Positions 14,841 to 22,746 of a stretch of 24,939 nt of DNA are shown piece by piece; within the stretch, counting starts at the first letter, position 1, and every line of letters begins with the position of its first letter. Both the position numbers and the translations under genes were made by a program. The notes under the pieces were generated by a model. The model saw nothing but the letters and a program-made list of their open reading frames with translations, was not told the DNA's origin and made no database searches. The DNA comes from CAXRGH01 sp964230195 (GTDB lineage: Bacteria > Pseudomonadota > Gammaproteobacteria > Enterobacterales > Alteromonadaceae), in the NCBI GenBank assembly GCA_964230195.1, contig CAXRGH010000198.1, positions 1 through 24,939 of the forward strand, read 5' to 3'.

Positions 14841-15209
14841 CTATTTCATTCGTGATGGGTTGTGACGAAGCTTCCGAGAGGCAAGTAATGTTAGTGCTTT
14901 ACAGAAAATTAAAGCAACAGAGTAGCTAATCAAAAATTGTCCAATCAGATGTAATGGCCAAAGCCATTGGAATGCGAGTTCGCGCGTGAATAGCGGATAC
15001 CAACAATACGCGAGTGAAAGGTTACCTGGCAATAAAATCCATTGATACCCAGGTAAGGGACCATTGAATACCTCCCACAATAACGGATTTAGAATGATGG
15101 CAATGCCACCAAACAGTGTGATTACACTTGCGATTTTAAGTGGTTTGTCAGCAAAAACTCGTATTAACAAATAGTGAGTCAAGCCCGATTCTGACGGCGC
15201 TTTTGCCAT
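14841..15209 (-). CDS. Unrecognised small membrane protein overlapping the DUF2062 gene
   Basis: A 122-residue hydrophobic protein. Likely membrane segments are at about residues 22-42 (PLKIASVITLFGGIAIILNPL), about 55-74 (YQWILLPGNLSLAYCWYPLF) and about 82-109 (WLWPLHLIGQFLISYSVALI). It is rich in Trp and Leu and ends with a basic tail (RKLRHNPSRMK). I do not recognise the family. From the ATG at 15209 it overlaps the end of the DUF2062 gene by 31 bases. A TTG at 15182 that shares bases with the upstream TGA is an alternative start giving 113 residues. The ribosome site is weak either way, which suggests translational coupling to the DUF2062 gene. Confidence 0.6.
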   Translation of the reverse strand: MAKAPSESGLTHYLLIRVFADKPLKIASVITLFGGIAIILNPLLWEVFNGPLPGYQWILLPGNLSLAYCWYPLFTRELAFQWLWPLHLIGQFLISYSVALIFCKALTLLASRKLRHNPSRMK

Positions 15210-15694
15210 GCTTTTTTAACTGATAATCGCCAAATGGCATTTAGTGTGAAGTAGCCAGCAAGACCAAACACTAGGCCACACACTAAGCATCCTGTAATAA
15301 AAGCGGGGCCTATAGTTTCCAAGCTGTTCATCAACCATGTCCAGCTCACTTCAAAGGCAAACTCATGTTGTGGTGTTCCGAGTATCCAAGTTCCTACTAT
15401 GTAGGCAAAGTAAAAAATAGGCGGCATGGTAATTGGATTGGTTAACCACACAGTACCCACGGACAACGGGAGATTTGCTCGAGCGGGTATCGCAGTTGCC
15501 GCCGACAACCACATTTGAAAAGGGACTGGCCAGAACGCATAGAACAATCCTATACCAAACCCCAGACTGGCAGACTTTCTATTGAGGTGCCACAAGTTAC
15601 TATCGTGCAACAACGTGCCAAAAATCTTGAGTGCCTTGTTTTTCTTAACCGCGGCAGGATCAGGTAGATATTTGTTGAGTAGTTTCTTGGGCAT
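15179..15694 (-). CDS. DUF2062 membrane protein
   Basis: A 171-residue protein of the DUF2062 type. It opens MPKKLLNKYLPDPAAVKKNKAL, a cytoplasmic basic start, followed by the family's hallmark hydrophobic region around SLGFGIGLFYAFWPVPFQMW and the conserved TNPITMPPIFYFAY motif, with about three membrane segments and a basic C-terminal end (KKAWQKRRQNRA). The function of the family is not established. The ATG at 15694 is preferred: GAG lies 6 bases before it, and the 19 residues upstream in frame would run into the comEC start. The gene is divergent from comEC, a placement I recall from other gammaproteobacteria, and overlaps the following unknown membrane gene. Confidence 0.82.
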   Translation of the reverse strand: MPKKLLNKYLPDPAAVKKNKALKIFGTLLHDSNLWHLNRKSASLGFGIGLFYAFWPVPFQMWLSAATAIPARANLPLSVGTVWLTNPITMPPIFYFAYIVGTWILGTPQHEFAFEVSWTWLMNSLETIGPAFITGCLVCGLVFGLAGYFTLNAIWRLSVKKAWQKRRQNRA

Positions 15695-15745
15695 TCGAGG
15701 CTCTTTCAATGGCAATGAGAACAATTTTCCGTCTTGTGAGACAGT

Positions 15746-18064
15746 ATGCACTATTGCCTTTTCAGTTTTATTGCAACGTATCTATTAATTTTAGTGATTC
15801 CGTCACTCTATTGGGCTTATGTCGGCCTTATTACTAGTTTCTCATTATGGATACTGAGTCTCCGAACCAAAACCAAGGCTAGTTTACCATTGTTATCATT
15901 GGGAGCAACAGTTGGTTTTTCTTGGTTAGCGTATGTGATGTCATCTTATTTGTCGTTGACCTCTGTGTTGACCAATGAACCTTCTGAATGGCAAGTGGAA
16001 GGTGAAATAATGTCACTTCAATCGCCTTACAGGGAAACCACTTTTTATCTTAAAATAGACTCGCCAGAGGCTTTAAACGGTGCGCTAGTGAAACTATCTT
16101 GGCGACAACCCGAATGGCTCTTGGCGCAGAATCAACGCGTTTCACTTACTGTCAAGTTATCTCAACCTCGGCAATTGTATAATCAGTTCAGCTTTGACTA
16201 TCAACGTTGGTTGCTGGGGCGAGGGGTTCATGGGGCTGGTTACGTTAGCACCAAAGGACACAATCATTGCTTATCCTCACATATATCATGGCGTCAGGCA
16301 GTCCTCAATAGCTTGATATCATTGTCTATGGATAATCAACAATGGCTACTGGCATTGGTCTTAGGTTTTCGAGATGGGCTTTCGCGTGATGATTGGGAAT
16401 GGCTTCAGAAAACAGGCACCGGTCATTTGGTGGCGATATCCGGTCTTCATATTGCCATGATCAGCGGTTGTATTTTTCTTTTACTCCGTTATTTATTGGT
16501 TTGTGGGGCATTGTGTACCCGTCAACCCCATGTCAACGTGAGTCATCTTGCAATGTCAATAACCTGCGGTACCGTACTGCTTTATGTCATATTGACAGGA
16601 GCCAATCCACCGGTTATCCGTGCCGCAATAATGCTGTGTTTAGCAGCTGTCTGCCTGTACAAAGGAGCTCAGATCGGCTGGTATCAATACGTTCTATCTC
16701 TCTTGTGTTTTTTCATTATTTTGTATCCATTTTCAATCTTTACTGTCAGTTTGTGGATGAGTCTATTCGCGGTTGGTTGTGTCTGGTTTGTTTGTTGGCG
16801 CTGGCCCTTGGGAAACAGCAGTCGTTGGTTGTGGACCATTCGTTTTCAATTGATGCTTTCCGTCATGATACTCCCGTTAACTGCCGAATTGTTTGGTGTT
16901 GTGACCTGGTGGTCTCCACTCATTAACTTGTTAGCAGTACCCTTGGTCACATTGATATTACTGCCTTGGGCTTTGATTGGTGTTGTCGCGTTAGCACTGT
17001 CTGACTCTTTAGGGAGGGCGATACTGCATTACTGGGATCGTTTTGTCAGTTTTGTATTCGAGATATCGGCTCAGCTTGACATAGGCGTACCTCTGGTTTC
17101 TCAAGCGCATTGGTTGCCAGGGTTGTTTTGGTGCATTTGCTTCGTGCTGATGGTGGTTTGGAGTTTACCCCTCCGCCTGAATAATAAATCCCGATTGCGT
17201 TGGTCAATGGTCATGATACTCGTCGCAGTGGTGGCGAGTGTAACGAAATTCCAGGTAGTGCGTTCGTCATCCCTGAGAATGGATGTTTTTGATGTAGGAC
17301 ACGGACTTTCAATACTTTTGTCCATCAATGGTCGTGGTTTTATATACGATACAGGGGCGCGATACGCTTCTGGATTCTCAATGGCTGGAGCCGTCATTAT
17401 ACCAACCCTAAGGGCCTTGAAACTTGACATGATAGATTTCCTCGTAGCAAGTCATGATGACAATGACCACAGCGGCGGGGTGCCAGTTCTGAAAGCTGAA
17501 CTGGGTATAGGTTCCATCATTAGCCCTCACAATGTGTGTAAAAAAGGGTTTCGTCGCGATTGGGAAACAGCACAAGTTGAAGCGGTTTGGCCTGATGGAT
17601 TTCCTCGGCGACAATTGATTCAACATCCGTTACGAGCAAACAACAATGATTCGTGCGTGATGATAATCCGATGGCATGATGTCGTTATTGTTCTCACTGG
17701 CGACATTGAAGCTTCAGCTGAATATAAGTTAGTCAAATCCATGACTGAAAACGGTCTAAAGCCGCTTTTTGCTTCGTCATCAGTACACACTATTTTAATC
17801 GCACCGCATCACGGCAGTAAAACATCATCAAGTCAGGCGTTTGTGGATTTCATTGAGGCGGACTACGTGATTTTTAGTCAGCGCAGCGAAGGACGCTGGA
17901 AGTTGCCTCATCAATCAGTTGTAAAACGGTATCAAACGAGGGGGGCTGAAACTCTGTCCACCGGCGATTCTGGACAATTGAGCTTTGAAATCTCGTCACA
18001 AGGTTTACGAATAACGCGCTATAAGTCAACGTTGTGGCCGGTGTGGTATCTAAATCTTGATTGA
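15746..18064 (+). CDS. comEC: ComEC/Rec2 DNA-uptake channel protein
   Basis: A 772-residue polytopic membrane protein of the ComEC/Rec2 family, which moves single-stranded DNA across the inner membrane during natural transformation. The N-terminal part has several membrane helices around a soluble region (about 75-170). The central Competence domain includes FRDGLSRDDWEWLQKTGTGHLVAISGLHIAMISG and many helices (about 205-500). The C-terminal metallo-beta-lactamase-like domain has VFDVGHGLSILL, the metal-site-like SHDDNDHSGG (H570 onward), LTGDIE and APHHGSK, consistent with the proposed nuclease role. The ATG at 15746 has only a weak ribosome site. All domains are present, so competence is possible, but no other competence gene lies in the window. 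Confidence 0.94.
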   Translation: MHYCLFSFIATYLLILVIPSLYWAYVGLITSFSLWILSLRTKTKASLPLLSLGATVGFSWLAYVMSSYLSLTSVLTNEPSEWQVEGEIMSLQSPYRETTFYLKIDSPEALNGALVKLSWRQPEWLLAQNQRVSLTVKLSQPRQLYNQFSFDYQRWLLGRGVHGAGYVSTKGHNHCLSSHISWRQAVLNSLISLSMDNQQWLLALVLGFRDGLSRDDWEWLQKTGTGHLVAISGLHIAMISGCIFLLLRYLLVCGALCTRQPHVNVSHLAMSITCGTVLLYVILTGANPPVIRAAIMLCLAAVCLYKGAQIGWYQYVLSLLCFFIILYPFSIFTVSLWMSLFAVGCVWFVCWRWPLGNSSRWLWTIRFQLMLSVMILPLTAELFGVVTWWSPLINLLAVPLVTLILLPWALIGVVALALSDSLGRAILHYWDRFVSFVFEISAQLDIGVPLVSQAHWLPGLFWCICFVLMVVWSLPLRLNNKSRLRWSMVMILVAVVASVTKFQVVRSSSLRMDVFDVGHGLSILLSINGRGFIYDTGARYASGFSMAGAVIIPTLRALKLDMIDFLVASHDDNDHSGGVPVLKAELGIGSIISPHNVCKKGFRRDWETAQVEAVWPDGFPRRQLIQHPLRANNNDSCVMIIRWHDVVIVLTGDIEASAEYKLVKSMTENGLKPLFASSSVHTILIAPHHGSKTSSSQAFVDFIEADYVIFSQRSEGRWKLPHQSVVKRYQTRGAETLSTGDSGQLSFEISSQGLRITRYKSTLWPVWYLNLD

Positions 18065-18111
18065 AACCAACGTGAAAAATTCGACTGAGGCGTGACTTCT
18101 TAAACTGTTAC

Positions 18112-18140
18112 TTGGGTTAAGGGCAGTTAACGGTTACACT
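18112..18140 (+). promoter_or_regulatory. Candidate msbA promoter
   Basis: TTGGGT (18112-18117) and TACACT (18135-18140) are separated by 17 bases, 33 bases before the msbA ATG. A TATGAT at 18152-18157 is a better -10 but lacks a well-spaced -35 and is very close to the start. Confidence 0.35.
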
Positions 18141-18172
18141 ATGCAACGTATTATGATTGACGGTCAATTTTT

Positions 18173-19918
18173 ATGGAAAAAACCCAAGCGCAAACCACAT
18201 TTAAACGATTACTTAGCTACATAGCATCATATAAGCTAATGTTCTTCGTCGCTATTCTCGGAATGATTGGTTACAGCAGTATTGACGCGTTTATTTTTTC
18301 TCAGATGGAACCGTTGATTGACCGAAGCTTAGCCGATGGTGATTCTGGCTTTTTACGATTAGTTGCTTATTTAATTGTGCCTCTGATGATGGTAAGAGGA
18401 ATCGCAAACTTTCTTGGTACTTATGCGCTGTCTTGGATTGGTAGCCAAGTGGTGATGAAAATGCGGCAGCAACTGTTTGAACATTTTATGGCGCTTCCTG
18501 TGTCCTATCACCATGAACATTCGACTGGAAGCTTAATTTCAAAAGTGACCTATGATACCGAGCAGGTTGCCAATGCATCTAGCAAAGCATTGCTCACATT
18601 GGTGAGAGAAGGGGCGTTTGTAATTGGCTTGCTGGTGGTGATGTTCAGTAAATCTTGGCAGCTATCCTCTATATTTTTTATTATCACACCGGTGGTCGCA
18701 GGCATTGTGTTTGTGGTCAGTAAACGGTTCAGAATGTTAAGCAAAAATTTGCAACAAGCCATGGGCCAAGTGACGTCGAGTGTTGAGCAAATGTTATCTG
18801 GACATAAAGTTGTGCTCATGTTCGGTGGTCAAAAATTAGAAAGTGAACGATTTAAACAGTCTAATAATCATAATCGTCAGCAAAATATGAAGCTGGTTAC
18901 TTCACAAGTATTGAGCGTGGTTTCAATACAGGTAATTGCCTCGGTAGCGCTTGCGGTTACTTTGTATATCGCCAGTATCCCAACGTTCCTTGAAACCTTG
19001 AGCCCCGGAATTTTCCTTACTGTTGTATTGGCAATGTTAGCGCTATTGAAGCCCTTGAAGCAATTGACCACGGTTAACAGTGAATTCCAGCGAGGGTTAG
19101 CGGCGAGTAATAGTGTATTTACTGTGCTCGATCAAGCGAGAGAAGTTGATCTTGGAACACAAAAAATTGACCGCGCTAAAGGCGATATTACCTTTGACAA
19201 AGTGAACTTCTCTTACCCCACGGCCCATAATCGAGCCTTGAATGAAGTCTCATTTAACGTGAGTGCAGGTCAAACCGTCGCCTTGGTTGGCCCGTCTGGC
19301 AGTGGTAAATCCACGATATCGAATCTACTGACTCGTTTTTACAATATTGAATCAGGTTGTGTGAGTATTGATGGAACTAATCTTGAAGACATTCCATTGG
19401 CTGATTTGCGCAAACAATTCGCCTTGGTATCACAACACGTTGTTCTATTTAATGACACCATCGCCAATAACATCGCATACGCATGCAAAGATGAAGTATC
19501 AAAAGAAGATATTATTCGTGCTGCAGAGGCTGCTCATGTCATGGAGTTTGCTCAAGGATTTAAAGATGGTCTTGATACTGAGATTGGAGAGGGTGGTGCT
19601 AACTTATCGGGTGGTCAACGCCAACGCATCGCAATTGCCCGTGCCATATTGCGAGACGCGCCGATATTGATACTCGATGAAGCCACCTCGGCTTTGGATA
19701 CAGAGTCTGAAAAATACATACAACAGGCACTCGAAGAACTGCAAAAAGAAAAAACTAGCATTGTGATTGCCCACAGGCTATCAACGATCGAATCTGCAGA
19801 TAACATTTTAGTGGTTGAAAACGGCCGTATTGTTGAGTCGGGACAGCACAAAACACTTCTTGAAAAACAGGGAGCTTACGCGCAACTTCATCGACTTCAG
19901 TTTGGAGATGATGCGTGA
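18173..19918 (+). CDS. msbA: MsbA, lipid A export ABC transporter (permease plus ATPase)
   Basis: A 581-residue half-transporter (E. coli MsbA 582) that works as a homodimer and flips lipid A-core to the periplasmic face of the inner membrane. Residues about 20-310 hold six membrane helices, including the conserved MEPLIDRSL region after helix 1. The ATPase domain has Walker A GPSGSGKST at 373-381, the signature LSGGQ at 478-482, Walker B with D502 and E503 in ILILDEATSALD, and the switch histidine in AHRLSTI. Heading the msbA-lpxK-ycaR-kdsB block supports MsbA over other ABC exporters. The ATG at 18173 gives the family N-terminus; the ribosome site is weak. Confidence 0.97.
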   Translation: MEKTQAQTTFKRLLSYIASYKLMFFVAILGMIGYSSIDAFIFSQMEPLIDRSLADGDSGFLRLVAYLIVPLMMVRGIANFLGTYALSWIGSQVVMKMRQQLFEHFMALPVSYHHEHSTGSLISKVTYDTEQVANASSKALLTLVREGAFVIGLLVVMFSKSWQLSSIFFIITPVVAGIVFVVSKRFRMLSKNLQQAMGQVTSSVEQMLSGHKVVLMFGGQKLESERFKQSNNHNRQQNMKLVTSQVLSVVSIQVIASVALAVTLYIASIPTFLETLSPGIFLTVVLAMLALLKPLKQLTTVNSEFQRGLAASNSVFTVLDQAREVDLGTQKIDRAKGDITFDKVNFSYPTAHNRALNEVSFNVSAGQTVALVGPSGSGKSTISNLLTRFYNIESGCVSIDGTNLEDIPLADLRKQFALVSQHVVLFNDTIANNIAYACKDEVSKEDIIRAAEAAHVMEFAQGFKDGLDTEIGEGGANLSGGQRQRIAIARAILRDAPILILDEATSALDTESEKYIQQALEELQKEKTSIVIAHRLSTIESADNILVVENGRIVESGQHKTLLEKQGAYAQLHRLQFGDDA

Positions 19919-20895
19919 GCGAATGGCTTCAAAAAGCGTGGTATCAGCCGTCAGTGAATCCTCTACTTTGGTTGCTACTACCCTTTAATCTGATGTTTGC
20001 AATTCTGAGTTATGCCAGAAGACGTTTGTACAAATACGGGGTCAAAGCAAGCTATCAAATTGATTGCCCGGTGATTGTTGTCGGCAATATTAGTGTTGGT
20101 GGAAATGGAAAGACGCCTTTGGTGATTGCATTAGCCAATTACCTGAAACAGCAGGGTTATAATCCCGGAGTACTAAGCCGAGGCTACGGCGGTGAATCAA
20201 CTGCTTACCCTCACGTCGTGACTCAAGACGCCATCGCGCAGCAGGTTGGAGATGAGCCTGCCATGATGAAACGGCGGCTCTCGTGTCCATTAGTGATTGA
20301 TCCTGACAGAGTGCGAGGTGCTAACCATCTAGTGAATACTTGCAATGTGAATGTCATTATTTGTGATGATGGTTTACAACATTATCGGTTGCAACGTGAC
20401 ATTGAAATTGCCGTGGTGGATGGTGCGAGAAGATTAGGTAATCAACAACTATTGCCCATGGGGCCGTTGCGCGAGGGACCCAGCAGACTCTCAAGTGTTG
20501 ATTTCGTTGTAGTCAATGGTGACCAAGCAGGCCCAAACGAAATTTTGATGGGGTTAGTGCCGGGTCAACTCGTTAATATTAAACATCCCTCTCGAACGAG
20601 CGGTGCTCATCAATTGCAAGCAGCATCAATAAGCGCTGTTGCAGGGATTGGTAATCCGCAACGTTTTTTCGATACGTTAAAAAGGCAGGGGATATCGGTA
20701 ACGTCACAGCTGGCTTTTCCCGATCACCATCAGTTTGATCCATCTGATATTCCTGAGCATACCGTGGTAATGACCGAAAAAGATGCGATAAAATGTTGTG
20801 AGTTTGCATCAGATGACTGGTGGTATTTGCCCGTAACCGCTCAACTTCCAGAACAATTTTTAACCTCTTTAATTACAAAATTGAAGCAGCTTTAA
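19915..20895 (+). CDS. lpxK: LpxK, tetraacyldisaccharide 4'-kinase
   Basis: A 326-residue protein (E. coli 328) that phosphorylates the 4' position of the lipid A disaccharide, giving lipid IVA. The N-terminal hydrophobic helix (about 17-33) places it on the inner membrane's cytoplasmic face. The P-loop is VVGNISVGGNGKTPLV (about 55-70); the following conserved blocks include LSRGYGG, GDEPAMM, DDGLQHYRLQRD and PMGPLREG, and the second half has FPDHHQFD and VMTEKDAIKC. The GTG start at 19915 overlaps the msbA stop codon as GTGA, so the two are translationally coupled, as expected for consecutive lipid A steps. Confidence 0.97.
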   Translation: MSEWLQKAWYQPSVNPLLWLLLPFNLMFAILSYARRRLYKYGVKASYQIDCPVIVVGNISVGGNGKTPLVIALANYLKQQGYNPGVLSRGYGGESTAYPHVVTQDAIAQQVGDEPAMMKRRLSCPLVIDPDRVRGANHLVNTCNVNVIICDDGLQHYRLQRDIEIAVVDGARRLGNQQLLPMGPLREGPSRLSSVDFVVVNGDQAGPNEILMGLVPGQLVNIKHPSRTSGAHQLQAASISAVAGIGNPQRFFDTLKRQGISVTSQLAFPDHHQFDPSDIPEHTVVMTEKDAIKCCEFASDDWWYLPVTAQLPEQFLTSLITKLKQL

Positions 20896-20917
20896 TCGCT
20901 ATCCATGGAGAACAGAA

Positions 20918-21121
20918 ATGGCGTTTAACAAAAAACTTTTAGATGTATTGGCTTGCCCAGTCTGCAAAGGTAAATTGAAGTATCATGATGAAAGCAATCA
21001 ACTGGTATGTACCTTTGATCGTTTACTATACCCTATCAATGATGATATTCCGGTGTTATTAGAAAATGAAGCAACACACGTTTCCTCCGAAGCAATAGAC
21101 GATTTAGGGTTAGCCAAATGA
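20918..21121 (+). CDS. ycaR: YcaR, Trm112-family small protein
   Basis: A 67-residue Trm112/UPF0434 protein. It shows the conserved start KKLLDVLACPVCKGKL with CPVC, then LVCTFDRLLYPINDDIPVLL; only three cysteines are present, so a full four-cysteine zinc site is not formed by one chain. Eukaryotic and archaeal Trm112 activates methyltransferases; the role of the bacterial form is not settled. A GGAGA site precedes the ATG, 22 bases after lpxK, and its last codons overlap kdsB as ATGA. The lpxK-ycaR-kdsB order is the same as in E. coli apart from ycaQ. Confidence 0.93.
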   Translation: MAFNKKLLDVLACPVCKGKLKYHDESNQLVCTFDRLLYPINDDIPVLLENEATHVSSEAIDDLGLAK

Positions 21122-21885
21122 CACAGTTTACGGTAATTATTCCTGCACGTTTTGGTTCAACTCGTTTTCCTGGTAAACCTTTGGTAGAGATCGAAGGTAA
21201 ACCGATGATTCAACATGTCTACGAGCGTGCTCAGGAAGCTGGTGCTAGCCGTGTTATTGTGGCGACTGATGACGGTAGAATTGTTGATGCGGTGGAAGGA
21301 TTCGGCGGTCAATACTGTATGACCGGCGTAGAACACGAATCAGGAACAGAACGACTCGCTGAAGTAATACAGAGAGAGTCTATTAGTAGTCAAGAAATCG
21401 TGGTGAACGTGCAAGGTGACGAACCCTTCATACCGGCGCAAAATATTCGCCAAGTAGCCAACAACTTAGCTGAGAATACATTGGCTCAAATGGCAACCCT
21501 AAGTACGCCAATTGACGACGCTGAAGAGGTATTCAACCCCAATGCGGTGAAAGTTATTACCGACCAATCGGGCTACGCATTGTATTTCAGTCGCAGTCCA
21601 TTGCCTTACGACCGAAGTCGCTTTATGAACCAAACTAAGATTGACAGTGTCGGTGATTTTCATCAGCGGCATATTGGTATTTATGCCTATCGAGCGGGGT
21701 TCATTAAACAATATATTCGAATGGCAATATCGCCTTTAGAGCAGATAGAGTCACTCGAGCAGTTGCGTGTCTTGTGGCATGGTGAAAAAATCCACGTGGC
21801 AAACGCCGAAATGCCGCCGCCCGTCGGTATTGATACGCCCGAAGATTTAGATAAACTCGTCGCTCAGTTACGTCAAGGGAATTAG
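21118..21885 (+). CDS. kdsB: KdsB, CMP-Kdo synthetase (3-deoxy-manno-octulosonate cytidylyltransferase)
   Basis: A 255-residue protein (E. coli 248) that activates Kdo with CTP, giving CMP-Kdo for the lipopolysaccharide inner core. Visible motifs are the nucleotide-binding start VIIPARFGSTRFPGKPL, the metal and sugar-binding VVNVQGDEPFIP, FSRSPLPYDR, HIGIYAYRAGFI and a C-terminal block ending GIDTPEDLDKL. The ATG overlaps the ycaR stop codon (ATGA), so it is co-translated. Together with msbA and lpxK it makes this a lipid A/core operon. Confidence 0.97.
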   Translation: MTQFTVIIPARFGSTRFPGKPLVEIEGKPMIQHVYERAQEAGASRVIVATDDGRIVDAVEGFGGQYCMTGVEHESGTERLAEVIQRESISSQEIVVNVQGDEPFIPAQNIRQVANNLAENTLAQMATLSTPIDDAEEVFNPNAVKVITDQSGYALYFSRSPLPYDRSRFMNQTKIDSVGDFHQRHIGIYAYRAGFIKQYIRMAISPLEQIESLEQLRVLWHGEKIHVANAEMPPPVGIDTPEDLDKLVAQLRQGN

Positions 21886-21887
21886 CC

Positions 21888-22550
21888 ATGAATAAGGTCG
21901 TGATAACAGGTGCTAACCGAGGCATTGGTTTAGCCATGGTTCAACAGTTTGTTACTCGCGGTGACTCGGTGGTGGCTCTATGTCGGCAATCATCGTCAGC
22001 CCTGGAAGCTACTGGAGCTCATATTGTCACTGGTTTTGATGCGTCAAATGAATTATCAATTCGGTCCTCATTGGCGGCGCTCAAAGACTTGTCCATTGAT
22101 ATCTTGATAAACAATGCAGGTATCCTCAGAGATGAGCAGTTGGGCGCTATTGATGTTCAACAAATTGAATCTCAATTTTTTATTAATGCGGTTGCTCCGT
22201 TGCTGGTGGTTGATGCGCTAAAATCGCAATTAACGGTAAACGCCAAAGTCGCATTGATTACTTCACGCATGGGCTCGATTGAAGATAATACTAGTGGCGG
22301 TCGCTACGGCTACCGAATGAGTAAAGCAGCGTTGAATGCAGCAGGAGTGTCGCTATCTCATGACTTAAAAAGCCAACGAGCATCAGTCGCCATTTTACAT
22401 CCCGGTTATGTTCAAACGGATATGGTCGGTGGAAGGGGGGATATCAGTGCATCAACTGCAGCCGAACGATTGATTCAACGTATTGACGAACTCACTCTGG
22501 ACACAAGCGGCACATTCTGGCATTCCAACGGGCAAATCTTGCCTTGGTAG
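21888..22550 (+). CDS. Short-chain dehydrogenase/reductase, CsgA/sniffer-like
   Basis: A 220-residue classical-fold SDR of unknown substrate. The cofactor motif TGANRGIG is at 7-14, NNAG at 75-78, and the catalytic set is N100, S126 (ITSRMGS), Y142 and K146 (YRMSK), all present, so it should be active. R11 after the Gly-rich turn, and R33 after the second strand, would fit an NADP preference, but this is inference. The short length and the GYVQTDMVGG motif resemble the C-factor/sniffer-like SDR group. AAGGGA lies just before the ATG, 2 bases after kdsB, so it is the last gene of the lipid A/core operon. Its link to that pathway is not known. Confidence 0.88.
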   Translation: MNKVVITGANRGIGLAMVQQFVTRGDSVVALCRQSSSALEATGAHIVTGFDASNELSIRSSLAALKDLSIDILINNAGILRDEQLGAIDVQQIESQFFINAVAPLLVVDALKSQLTVNAKVALITSRMGSIEDNTSGGRYGYRMSKAALNAAGVSLSHDLKSQRASVAILHPGYVQTDMVGGRGDISASTAAERLIQRIDELTLDTSGTFWHSNGQILPW

Positions 22551-22557
22551 TTCAGTG

Positions 22558-22579
22558 GCCGTAGATAATAATCTACGGC
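22558..22579 (+). other. Perfect 9-bp hairpin after the SDR gene, no T-run
   Basis: GCCGTAGAT and ATCTACGGC pair perfectly around AATA, 8 bases after the SDR stop codon, at the end of the operon. The following bases are GAAACTCATC, so a classical terminator is not formed. It probably marks the transcript's 3' end. Confidence 0.5.
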
Positions 22580-22654
22580 GAAACTCATCATGGTGGAGCG
22601 CGTTTGGACATTATTTCTCATTAATAAATTAACGCATTATATCCATCGTATAGG

Positions 22655-22684
22655 GTCGCATTCTGAGTCTTTTGGACTTATAAT
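22655..22684 (+). promoter_or_regulatory. Candidate aspS promoter
   Basis: A perfect TATAAT at 22679-22684 lies 62 bases before the aspS ATG. The best -35 is weak, GTCGCA at 22655-22660 with an 18-base spacer. The rest of 22580-22746 is AT-rich with no convincing gene. Confidence 0.42.
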
Positions 22685-22746
22685 GCGGCCTTTATTTTTT
22701 GAATATATACCTCTTTACATGCGAGAGGAGCTAAGGATTGAATTCT

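Noticed and set aside
15695..15751. Longer DUF2062 protein starting at 15751
   Set aside because: It would overlap the comEC start, and the ATG at 15694 has a spaced ribosome site and gives a typical N-terminus.
16393..16926. 177-codon frame inside comEC
   Set aside because: It lies fully within comEC in another frame; the comEC frame has clear family motifs across the same stretch.
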